Part shown: positions 1 through 6,384 of the stretch, in pieces
How positions within the stretch are numbered: position 1 is the first letter of the stretch
How the letters are laid out: each line of letters starts with the position of its first letter
Assembly: GCA_030635005.1 (NCBI GenBank)
Contig: DAOVZS010000044.1
Coordinates: 1-14,542 of the forward strand
Source of the DNA: Thiomargarita sp.
GTDB taxonomy: Bacteria > Pseudomonadota > Gammaproteobacteria > Beggiatoales > Beggiatoaceae
DNA length: 14,542 nt
Direction of reading: 5' to 3'
Program-made: the position numbers and the translations under genes
The notes under the pieces: generated by a model
Database searches by the model: none
Seen by the model: the letters and a program-made list of their open reading frames with translations, nothing else
Told to the model about the DNA's origin: nothing

Positions 1-16
1 ACCTGGCATGTTTAGG

Positions 17-40
17 TGTGAATGTGCCTGTGAATATGCC
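17..40. repeat. Two-copy 12-base tandem repeat
   Basis: TGTGAATGTGCC (17-28) is followed directly by TGTGAATATGCC (29-40), matching at 11 of 12 bases. Because 12 is a multiple of three, the duplication keeps frame in every reading. It lies at the window edge, so more copies could lie to the left. The function is unknown. Confidence 0.6.
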
Positions 41-95
41 TGCGACTCTAAAACCTGCAAGGTCTTGTTTTGACTTTGACTGTGTTTGTACTTTC

Positions 96-109
96 GCCCC
101 AACGGGGGC
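96..109. repeat. GC-rich hairpin inside a CRISPR-repeat-like unit
   Basis: GCCCC (96-100) and GGGGC (105-109) form a 5-bp stem with a 4-base loop in otherwise AT-rich DNA. The surrounding 40 bases (84-123) begin GTTTG and end GAAAC, which resembles the outline of a CRISPR repeat. Only one copy is present, and the ~83 bases to its left hold no second copy, so an array cannot be called. The run of six A following the stem is a T-run on the minus strand, but it lies before the hairpin in that direction, so it is not a minus-strand terminator. Confidence 0.35.
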
Positions 110-394
110 TAAAAAATGGAAACAGAGTGTGTAACATCAGTTAGAATGTCTAATAATAAGTGCTTGTCTTTTACAAATAATTGTTTGAAAACTAAGTTTA
201 GTTTTGGGGGAGAGTAAGGGTAAAGTCATATGTGTTCTTATCTTAGATAATATGTGATAAGATTATACCACAGCTACAACCCATAACCTAAATGCCCGTG
301 TTTGAAAGAGTTTGGATACCCTACACCTCTCCTATGAAGCACAGGATCTATATGAACTGCAACTCTGTCTGAATCAGAATTTATAGGATTATCA

Positions 395-427
395 CTCTCC
401 TAAATCTCAGGAGAGCCATTTATGGCT
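395..427 (-). terminator. Candidate 3' hairpins after gspI
   Basis: Just past the gspI stop codon (minus strand) lie two adjoining inverted repeats: AGCCAT/ATGGCT at 414-419/422-427 and CTCTCCT/AGGAGAG at 395-401/409-415, the latter a 7-bp stem with a 7-base loop. They share bases, so only one can form fully at a time. No T-run follows on the minus strand, so this is not a classical intrinsic terminator. It may instead be an mRNA 3'-end stabiliser. Confidence 0.3.
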
Positions 428-435
428 ATGATGCT

Positions 436-789
436 TCACTGAATACTGATAAAGCCTACTAATATAGCTAATGTGAATTCATCATCAAGAGATACTTGTA
501 CCTCTAAACGTTGTAATTTTTTTTCAGCTGTTTTTGAGACTTTAACTGTCCAAAACCACTTTCGTTCCGCCATGAAGCTACTCCCTTTTTTTTCCCATTT
601 GTGTTGTATTTGAATGTCTGTCAACACATTCATGGCGACCCAATGTGCAAGCGTTTTATCACGTAAATAAGCCGCATTTTCAGCATTTTCAGCACTGGTT
701 TTAATCAGTGCTGACATTGCAACCGTTAAAATGGTTAAAGCAACCAAGACTTCTAATAATGTAAACCCTTGTTCTTTAATATGACGCAT
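436..789 (-). CDS. gspI: Type II secretion minor pseudopilin GspI
   Basis: GspI is a minor pseudopilin at the tip of the periplasmic pseudopilus of the type II secretion system, where it nucleates the tip complex with GspJ and GspK. The 117-residue product is normal for the family. It has a short basic leader ending in Gly8, then Phe9-Thr-Leu-Leu-Glu13, the prepilin peptidase site with the conserved Glu at +5. A hydrophobic helix follows to about residue 28. The middle region (YLRDKTLAHWVAMNVL, about 41-56) and a downstream Trp-rich strand are typical of GspI. It starts with ATG inside the end of gspH (14-base overlap), implying coupled translation. gspJ and gspK do not follow. Family assignment is firm from the sequence; participation in a working secreton is inferred. 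Confidence 0.87.
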   Translation of the reverse strand: MRHIKEQGFTLLEVLVALTILTVAMSALIKTSAENAENAAYLRDKTLAHWVAMNVLTDIQIQHKWEKKGSSFMAERKWFWTVKVSKTAEKKLQRLEVQVSLDDEFTLAILVGFISIQ

Positions 790-1258
790 GTATTTCTCCC
801 AGTGCCGTTCCAGTCACGTGATAAGCGTCTGCTTCCTCAGCACTGAAAATAACTTCAAAAGGTGTTAATTCACCGCTAGAAAGTATTAATAATTGTGGCA
901 TAGAGTCTTTATCTACTGGCATACCTTCTATCTGAAGTTCTATTTGAATAGCAGGCGGAAGTATACGATGTCGAAAAATATCATCTCGTGCTGTTTGAGG
1001 ATGCCACTTTTGCCCTTCTAATACATAAAACTGATAACTATTATCTTCAAAAGAAATACCCATCTCTTTAGCTTGCATAATAGATTCTTCGCGTGCTAAC
1101 GTCACTAAAGAGGAAAAACGTTTTCCTTCTAACTCTAATGTTCTGGAAATTCCCCCATCCCCAATAGACAAGCTGACAAAAGTTAAAATAACACTGATAA
1201 TCACCATGACAACCATCAGTTCTATCAGGGTAAATCCATAAATAGTTTTAAAATTCAA
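776..1258 (-). CDS. gspH: Type II secretion pseudopilin GspH
   Basis: GspH is a pseudopilin near the tip of the type II secretion pseudopilus. The 160-residue product has a seven-residue leader, Gly8, then Phe9-Thr-Leu-Ile-Glu13, the prepilin peptidase cleavage and N-methylation signature. A hydrophobic N-terminal helix runs to about residue 31. The remainder resembles the GspH/FimT soluble domain. The start is TTG, supported by a well-placed AGGAAGG and by an in-frame TGA shortly upstream that rules out an earlier start. It overlaps gspI by 14 bases. The usual upstream partner, the major pseudopilin gspG, is absent; upstream is divergent rsmJ. A FimT-like type IV pilus minor pilin is an alternative, but the adjacent gspI favours GspH. 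Confidence 0.82.
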   Translation of the reverse strand: MNFKTIYGFTLIELMVVMVIISVILTFVSLSIGDGGISRTLELEGKRFSSLVTLAREESIMQAKEMGISFEDNSYQFYVLEGQKWHPQTARDDIFRHRILPPAIQIELQIEGMPVDKDSMPQLLILSSGELTPFEVIFSAEEADAYHVTGTALGEIHASY

Positions 1259-1266
1259 AGCGTTAT

Positions 1267-1273
1267 CCTTCCT
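1267..1273 (-). promoter_or_regulatory. Ribosome binding site fixing the TTG start of gspH
   Basis: AGGAAGG on the minus strand lies 8 bases before TTG (1256-1258). No ATG or GTG lies between it and the in-frame TGA at 1277-1279, so TTG is the best start. Confidence 0.7.
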
Positions 1274-1307
1274 ATATCATGTTTTTTAACATAATGATTG
1301 ATTTATA

Positions 1308-2060
1308 ATGAGTAATAATGAAACGATTCCCATTTTGGCGACAACACAGGCAGCCATTCACATTGCACAGAAATTTCATCTCACTATGGTTAACACTGTT
1401 GCAGTTCCGCTATTTTTACAATTCAATGGCACACGTTTAGAATTACACGATATGATTCATGGCGTTATGTATGTTGATTTTGTAGGAGGAGCATTAGGTT
1501 ATCGTCGTCGTTATGGGGGAGGATGTCAACAAAGTTTAGCAAAAGCGATTGGTTTAAAGCATGGTCGTAGGCCTACAGTATTAGATGCAACGGCTGGATT
1601 AGGGCGTGACGCTTTTATTCTGGCTTATTTAGGCTGCCAAGTTCAAATGGTAGAACGTTCCCCTATCATTGCTGCCCTATTATATAATGGCTTGCAACGA
1701 GCACAACAAGATCCTGATATAGGATTATTGATTACTGAACGATTACAATTGATTTTTGATGATGCACAACAGTGTTTTATGACACAACAAGCTGATGTCA
1801 TATATTTAGATCCCATGTATCCCCATAGAAAAAAAACAGCTTTGGTTAAAAAAGAAATGCGTATCTTGAGAGCAATCGCAGGTGATGATATAGATGCACC
1901 TGCCTTATTAAAAAAAGCATTGTTATGTGCACAACATCGTGTCGTGGTTAAACGTCCAAAAACTGCTGAAAATTTGGATAATGCGATACCCAATTTTTCT
2001 ATTAAAAGTGAAAAAACACGTTTTGATGTATATTTAACAGCATTTATTGACAAATCATGA
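1308..2060 (+). CDS. rsmJ: 16S rRNA (guanine1516-N2)-methyltransferase RsmJ
   Basis: RsmJ methylates N2 of G1516 in 16S rRNA (EC 2.1.1.242) using S-adenosylmethionine in the cytoplasm. The product is 250 residues, the same length as the E. coli enzyme. Family marks in order are VDFVGGALGYRRRYGGG (about 56-72), the SAM-binding motif I VLDATAGLGRDAF (91-103), an acidic residue ending the next strand (Glu116), and DPMYP (168-172) followed by KKTALVKKEMR. The C-terminal VVVKRP and RFDVY motifs also match. The ATG start is favoured because an in-frame TGA lies 9 bases upstream, though no strong ribosome binding site is visible. It is divergent from gspH, and its last 17 bases overlap the convergent gene at 2044-2514. 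Confidence 0.93.
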   Translation: MSNNETIPILATTQAAIHIAQKFHLTMVNTVAVPLFLQFNGTRLELHDMIHGVMYVDFVGGALGYRRRYGGGCQQSLAKAIGLKHGRRPTVLDATAGLGRDAFILAYLGCQVQMVERSPIIAALLYNGLQRAQQDPDIGLLITERLQLIFDDAQQCFMTQQADVIYLDPMYPHRKKTALVKKEMRILRAIAGDDIDAPALLKKALLCAQHRVVVKRPKTAENLDNAIPNFSIKSEKTRFDVYLTAFIDKS

Positions 2061-2514
2061 TTTTTTTCTCGAAGTTTACATGAGTAAAGAATTTTTTTAA
2101 GATCGGAATATAATCAACCATTTTCCAATTACGTTGCCAACACCCTTTTTTTGACATTCCCGCTATTGCAGATTTATTACCTTCATACACCGAAAAATAG
2201 CAAGGCACTTGGAAAGAAGCACAAAAAGCGATTAAATTACGCATTGCTTGTCCATCATCAATCACATTTAATACATTATTGCAAATAATAGTATCAGGAT
2301 TACAGGATAAAGCCTCAATATTCTCTTTTTCTGTCCTATTAAATTTATCATAAACATACAATTTAACACCGAGTCCTGCAGCATATATTTTATTTGAATC
2401 ATATTTTCCCCCTCCAATATCAAGGATGGTTAATCCCGTTAATGTGGGTAAAAGCGTTCGAATAATGGGATTGACTTGATTAATACTGGTTGCAGCACTG
2501 GTTTTTTGTTGCAT
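2044..2514 (-). CDS. Small predicted class I SAM-dependent methyltransferase
   Basis: This 156-residue protein has a recognisable Rossmann methyltransferase core. TILDIGGGKYD (29-39) fits SAM-binding motif I, VYDKFNR (54-60) fits the ribose-binding acidic motif, and IICNNVLNVIDD (76-87) occupies the motif IV position. The later CWQRNWKMVDYIPILKKFF (125-143) recalls small methyltransferases seen in phages and plasmids. The substrate cannot be read from the sequence. There is no target-recognition domain, and motif IV is not the DPPY type, so a DNA amino-methyltransferase of standard type is unlikely. It starts with ATG, with no clear ribosome binding site, about 75 bases from the divergent HAD gene. 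Its 3' end overlaps rsmJ by 17 bases tail to tail. Lateral acquisition is possible but unproven. Confidence 0.72.
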   Translation of the reverse strand: MQQKTSAATSINQVNPIIRTLLPTLTGLTILDIGGGKYDSNKIYAAGLGVKLYVYDKFNRTEKENIEALSCNPDTIICNNVLNVIDDGQAMRNLIAFCASFQVPCYFSVYEGNKSAIAGMSKKGCWQRNWKMVDYIPILKKFFTHVNFEKKIMICQ

Positions 2515-2559
2515 ATTAAGATAATTATGAAGTTTTATACTGAATACATAATATAAAAA

Positions 2560-2575
2560 ATATTAACATTAATAT
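2560..2575. promoter_or_regulatory. AT-rich palindrome in the 2515-2588 divergent region
   Basis: ATATTAA (2560-2566) and TTAATAT (2569-2575) form a perfect inverted repeat around CA, immediately before the ribosome binding site (AGGAA, 2578-2582) of the HAD gene. It could be an operator for that gene or its divergent neighbour. In such AT-rich DNA, chance occurrence is a real alternative. Confidence 0.3.
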
Positions 2576-2588
2576 CCAGGAATGTAAA

Positions 2589-4778
2589 ATGACTCTAAAA
2601 GTGTATTCATTTGATGTGTTTGAGACCTGTCTTGTCAGAGGCGTTGAAAATCCTAAAGATTTGTTTTTTGAATTGGCACGACGTATTAGTACATATACAC
2701 AAAGAGAGATTCTGCTTGAACTCGCACAATGTCGCATAGAAGCAGAACAGAGAGCACGGGTTGTATCAAATAAAGAAGATATTACGATTGATGATATTTA
2801 TAATCATTTTCCGGAATTAAAAGATTGGGGCATTTCGTCAGATGCGATGAAATCGGAAGAAATTCAGCTAGAATTTGAATCAGTACACCCTATTCTTGAA
2901 ATAAAAAATAAGATTAAAGCGTTACGTGCTGAAGGGAAACGCATTATTTTTATTAGCGATATGTATCTGCTCACATCACACATTAGTAGAATGCTTAAAA
3001 AATATGAGATAGCACAAGCAGAAGATCATATTTATGTCTCTAGTGAACTGGGCATCTGTAAAGGTAGTGGCAAACTGTTCACGCATGTTTTAGAGCAAGA
3101 AGATATTTTACCTCATGAATTACTGCATCATGGAGATAATTATCATAGTGATATGTCAGCACCTGCCCTTCAAAATATACACATATGCCCTTTTCGTCAT
3201 ATCGAACTGAATCGTTATGAAAGAGCCACAATGTACGATACAGACGCAGAATTAGGCGTACGTTCTAAATTATCGGGTATCAGTCGTGCTATTAGGATGA
3301 GGTACACGTCAAGTCAAGATCGAAAATCTCCTGCTTTAGAAATTGCCGCCAATATTGCCGCTCCTTTTTTAACAGCATACGTAGCATGGGTATTAACTGA
3401 TGCACGAAAACAAGGCATTAAGCATCTATTTTTTCTCTCGCGCGACGGTCAAATTTTTTATAAAATTGCACAAACGCTTTCTCAATATCTTGAAGCACCG
3501 AAATGTCATTATATTTATGGTTCAAGACAAGCCTTTTATTTACCTGCGATACGATCTGTGGATCGTCAGGAATTAGACTGGTTAGCCTATCATGGAGGTG
3601 GACATTCTTGGGCGCCCAAAACTATTTTAAAACGATTACATCTCACACCTCATGAAGTAAAACACCTAAAAGAATTTGGATTTCAGGATGATCAATTAGA
3701 AGAAGAGCTTGATGAACAAGGATTTGCACGGTTTTGGGAGATGTTAGCGCATCCAGAAGTGACCAAACTTATTTTGAATAGAGCTAAATATACCAGATCA
3801 TTGGTAAGAGATTATTTCAAACAAGAAGGTTTTATTCCCGGTATCTCGGCACTTGTTGATACAGGCTGGTCATTACGAAGTCAATCCGCAATCAAAAAAA
3901 TCATCAGCGATGATACTGTAGACTCCAAAATTTGGGGATATTATTTGGGTATTTTTAGATGGCGTTTAAAAATTTCACAAGGCGGAAATTATCGGGCCTT
4001 TTTTATTGAAACGCATGATGATGACAGGAAATCAGATTCAACATTAAAATTTCTTTTTCCAGCCTATTATCCTTTAGTATTAGAACATGTATTTACCATG
4101 TGCGATCATGGGACAGCGATGGGATATAAGCGTGAAAATGGCAAGATTATCCCCATACTCGCTGAAGAAACTCATGATGAACGCATGTCATCACTGATTC
4201 AACAATTTCAAGAGGTGATCGTCTCTTATGCTGATGAAATCGGTAAAAGCGGCATTATTGAAGAAAATGTAAAGGTCATGAAACACAGTGCACTTGCAAA
4301 TTTTGCAAGATTCATGTCTAACCCAACTGCAAAAGAAGCAGCCTCTATTGCCTGGATGCAAGGCGTCGTTGATCAGGTACATGATAAGAAAAATTATGGA
4401 CTACTGGCGCGTCGAATTGGAATCAAAGAGATTTTCTATATTGCTGCGAAACAAACAAATCTTAGATTACCTAAAGACTTTCTGATATTAGGGTACGCTT
4501 GGGAAGAAGGTTCTTTAGCCTTATCAAGCATTTGGGTGCGTGTTTCCTATCGTATTGTAAAGAAAATCTTAGAAAACCTTTTGGAATATCGAAAAAAAGT
4601 AAAACTACAAGGGATAAAATTGAGAATCATTTATAGGCAAAGAATGCCCTTTACAATGAGATTTATTATCTCCAACACGCTGCATTATCTCTACACAGCC
4701 GTGCGTTGGATATATATTCTCATAACTCCTCATAAAATTCGCGGGATAATAGGTCGTTTTCGAGCAAAAATGAGGTAA
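2589..4778 (+). CDS. HAD-superfamily protein with large polysaccharide-locus-type C-terminal region
   Basis: The 729-residue product begins with a HAD hydrolase domain (about 1-210). Motif I is SFDVFET with nucleophile Asp9; motif II is FISDMY (Ser123); the motif III lysine is Lys158 in ICKGSGKLF; motif IV is GDNYHSD with Asp183 and Asp188. Phe11 replaces the usual second motif I Asp, which in phosphatases is the general acid; related 'predicted hydrolase' HADs (COG5610 type) read DVFDT there. A second region (about 250-520) contains FFLSRDGQIF (281-290) and LVDTGWSLRSQ (422-432), motifs I associate with proteins encoded in capsule and O-antigen loci. The last ~50 residues are basic with a hydrophobic stretch (about 691-712), perhaps for membrane association. 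ATG follows AGGAA by 6 bases. No glycosyltransferases lie nearby, so the substrate is unknown. Confidence 0.72.
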   Translation: MTLKVYSFDVFETCLVRGVENPKDLFFELARRISTYTQREILLELAQCRIEAEQRARVVSNKEDITIDDIYNHFPELKDWGISSDAMKSEEIQLEFESVHPILEIKNKIKALRAEGKRIIFISDMYLLTSHISRMLKKYEIAQAEDHIYVSSELGICKGSGKLFTHVLEQEDILPHELLHHGDNYHSDMSAPALQNIHICPFRHIELNRYERATMYDTDAELGVRSKLSGISRAIRMRYTSSQDRKSPALEIAANIAAPFLTAYVAWVLTDARKQGIKHLFFLSRDGQIFYKIAQTLSQYLEAPKCHYIYGSRQAFYLPAIRSVDRQELDWLAYHGGGHSWAPKTILKRLHLTPHEVKHLKEFGFQDDQLEEELDEQGFARFWEMLAHPEVTKLILNRAKYTRSLVRDYFKQEGFIPGISALVDTGWSLRSQSAIKKIISDDTVDSKIWGYYLGIFRWRLKISQGGNYRAFFIETHDDDRKSDSTLKFLFPAYYPLVLEHVFTMCDHGTAMGYKRENGKIIPILAEETHDERMSSLIQQFQEVIVSYADEIGKSGIIEENVKVMKHSALANFARFMSNPTAKEAASIAWMQGVVDQVHDKKNYGLLARRIGIKEIFYIAAKQTNLRLPKDFLILGYAWEEGSLALSSIWVRVSYRIVKKILENLLEYRKKVKLQGIKLRIIYRQRMPFTMRFIISNTLHYLYTAVRWIYILITPHKIRGIIGRFRAKMR

Positions 4779-4787
4779 TCCAGCACC

Positions 4788-4806
4788 CCAGGGAAATGAT
4801 CCCTGG
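4788..4806. terminator. Hairpin between convergent HAD gene and ftsY
   Basis: CCAGGGA (4788-4794) and TCCCTGG (4800-4806) make a perfect 7-bp stem with a 5-base loop, 9 bases after the HAD stop and 12 bases past the ftsY stop on the other strand. Neither side has a clear T-run, so termination efficiency is uncertain, but the position suits a shared bidirectional terminator. Confidence 0.55.
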
Positions 4807-4818
4807 ACATACATCATG

Positions 4819-5796
4819 TCATGATTCACGTGATAATAAAGCCTCTACAAAACTCTTCGCTTCAAAACACCGCAAATCATCCACTTGTTCTCCAACCCCG
4901 ATAAAACGAATCGGTAATCCTATTTTTTTTGCTATCGCAAATACAATCCCACCTTTAGCAGTGCCATCTAATTTAGTCAGCGTTAAACCCGTAACGCCAA
5001 CAGCCTGATGGAATTGTGTTGCTTGAACCAACGCATTTTGACCAATACCCGCATCAATCACAAGCATCACTTCATGGGGCGCATTGGGATCGATTTTAGT
5101 CAGTACGCGGCGCACCTTTTTTAATTCTTCCATCAGATTATCTTGCGTATGTAAACGTCCTGCAGTATCTGCAATCAAAATATCAGTGCCACGTGCTGTC
5201 GCAGATTGCAAAGCATCAAAAATAACAGAGGCAGAATCTGCCCTGCCTTCTTGTGCAATAACTGGAACATCATTACGTTCTCCCCACACTTTTAATTGTT
5301 CAATGGCAGCTGCCCGAAAAGTATCCCCAGCTGCTAACATCACAGACCGTCCTTCTGCCTGAAAACGTTTCGTCATTTTACCAATAGTCGTGGTTTTACC
5401 TGCTCCATTAATACCGACCATTAAAATAACAAAAGGCTTATCATTATCATTAGGTAATAGCAAGGGTTGTTCTACAGTCTGTAAAATTGCCTGCATATTT
5501 TGTTGTAAGCTATAAAATAAGGCTTCTGAATCCTTAAATTGTTTACGGGCTACTTTCTGATTCAAATCTGCCATTAATACCGTGGTCGCTTCTACACCCA
5601 AATCTGAGGTCAGTAATAACGTTTCGACTTCTTCAAGTAAATCATCATCTATTGCTTTTTTAGTCAACAATAAACTTTCCAAACCAGCCGTTAAGTTGTG
5701 ACGCGTACGACTTAAGCCTTCTTTTAAACGTGCAAACAAACCCTGTTTTATGTGGGTATTTTCAGCAGGTTCCGTCTTTTTATTAAATCCAAACAT
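4819..5796 (-). CDS. ftsY: Signal recognition particle receptor FtsY
   Basis: FtsY is the membrane-associated SRP-receptor GTPase that docks SRP-bound ribosomes at the SecYEG translocon. The 325-residue product has a short N-terminal segment, an amphipathic lipid-binding helix (about 19-35), the N domain (about 36-115) and the G domain. GTPase motifs are P-loop GINGAGKTTT (128-137), DTFRAAA (158-164), DTAGR (210-214), TKLD (274-277) and GVGEQ (300-304). The conserved DATTGQN-type motif reads DAGIGQN (248-254), with Ile where Thr is common. The long acidic A domain of E. coli FtsY (497 aa) is missing, as in many other bacteria. It follows lolB by 30 bases on the same strand without an evident ribosome binding site, so expression probably depends on the operon. 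The usual ftsE/ftsX neighbours are absent. Confidence 0.95.
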   Translation of the reverse strand: MFGFNKKTEPAENTHIKQGLFARLKEGLSRTRHNLTAGLESLLLTKKAIDDDLLEEVETLLLTSDLGVEATTVLMADLNQKVARKQFKDSEALFYSLQQNMQAILQTVEQPLLLPNDNDKPFVILMVGINGAGKTTTIGKMTKRFQAEGRSVMLAAGDTFRAAAIEQLKVWGERNDVPVIAQEGRADSASVIFDALQSATARGTDILIADTAGRLHTQDNLMEELKKVRRVLTKIDPNAPHEVMLVIDAGIGQNALVQATQFHQAVGVTGLTLTKLDGTAKGGIVFAIAKKIGLPIRFIGVGEQVDDLRCFEAKSFVEALLSRES

Positions 5797-5826
5797 ATCA
5801 AGAAATAGTCATTTTGTTAAAAAATC

Positions 5827-6384
5827 TTAAATTTTCCATAAAGAAATGATGATTTTTATTTTGAATTGGTTGTTTTCCAAAAAAATTTTCCGAGGCAAAA
5901 ACGTGCCATTTACATTCATATAAGATCTATAATCTATTTCCCAATCATCTTGTTGCAAACGAGATAAACGCTTTGACTTATCCAAGTTATAATCTTGTGG
6001 AGCAGAATTAGGGGCAGGCAAACCGCGAATCCAATATTGTAAATTGGTGACAGGAATATCTAGCTTTAAAACTTTAAAAATAAGGGTATCTGGATTATCA
6101 GCTTTAAATATTTTTTTGTCTGATGTTCGCAGAGTAACCCCATTTTTATTGCCTGTTAACACTAAAGCACCTTGCCCCATAGGACTGTGGAAACGTAATG
6201 TATAGCTTGATTCTTCCTGTTTCCAATACACTCTTGCTGTCCAACGATCATGTTCCGTTGAAATAGTCATCCCAGCATTTAAAGTCCAGGAATCCACATG
6301 ACTTGTTTCCAAAGGGGGTATGGAAGGTAAGGTACTACAAGCTGACAGTACTAATACTAATAAAAATAAACGTATTATCATCAT
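5827..6384 (-). CDS. lolB: Outer-membrane lipoprotein insertion receptor LolB
   Basis: LolB accepts lipoproteins from periplasmic LolA and inserts them into the outer membrane. The 185-residue product has a lipoprotein signal with lipobox LSAC (Cys16). Ser17 follows the Cys, with no Asp retention signal, consistent with outer-membrane sorting. The mature part matches LolB: WTARVYWKQEESSYTLRFHSPMGQGALVL (about 48-76) lines the hydrophobic half-barrel, and LQYWIRGLPAP (115-125) is the best conserved family motif. The typical GR motif before the second strand is changed to NAGM (36-39). The start codon overlaps the stop of the TPR gene as ATGA, indicating coupling; a second ATG follows at once. 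ispE, the common downstream partner, is replaced by ftsY. Confidence 0.9.
   Translation of the reverse strand: MMIIRLFLLVLVLSACSTLPSIPPLETSHVDSWTLNAGMTISTEHDRWTARVYWKQEESSYTLRFHSPMGQGALVLTGNKNGVTLRTSDKKIFKADNPDTLIFKVLKLDIPVTNLQYWIRGLPAPNSAPQDYNLDKSKRLSRLQQDDWEIDYRSYMNVNGTFLPRKIFLENNQFKIKIIISLWKI

Larger units (their letters stand above)
1..435. other. Non-coding or unresolved left-edge region
   Basis: This 435-base stretch downstream of gspI has no gene I can support. The first ~135 bases are open to the window edge on both strands. A plus-strand frame runs from 3 to a TAA at 132-134, and a minus-strand frame runs from about 138 to the edge without an ATG, so either could be the tail or part of a gene or a dispersed repeat. 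This part also contains a 12-base tandem duplication and a GC-rich hairpin. The rest is AT-rich with weak inverted repeats: AAAACTAA/TTAGTTTT at 188-195/198-205 and TCTTATC/GATAAGA at 236-242/256-262. I see no tRNA or rRNA. A gspJ gene would be expected here if the pseudopilin operon were complete, and it is absent. Confidence 0.6.

Noticed and set aside
84..123. Possible CRISPR repeat (GTTTG start, GC-rich stem, GAAAC end)
   Set aside because: Only one copy is visible. The spacing where a previous repeat should fall (about 10-50) shows no match, and no cas gene is present.
1643..2053. 136-codon minus-strand frame inside rsmJ
   Set aside because: It lies wholly antisense to a clear RsmJ coding sequence, and its translation shows no recognisable family features.
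2044..2514. Restriction-modification methyltransferase
   Set aside because: There is no target-recognition domain, no DPPY/NPPY-type motif IV, and no adjacent nuclease gene.
4826..4833. TCACGTGA palindrome at the end of ftsY
   Set aside because: Although a perfect 8-base palindrome, it lies inside the ftsY C-terminal codons and has no promoter context, so it may well be chance.
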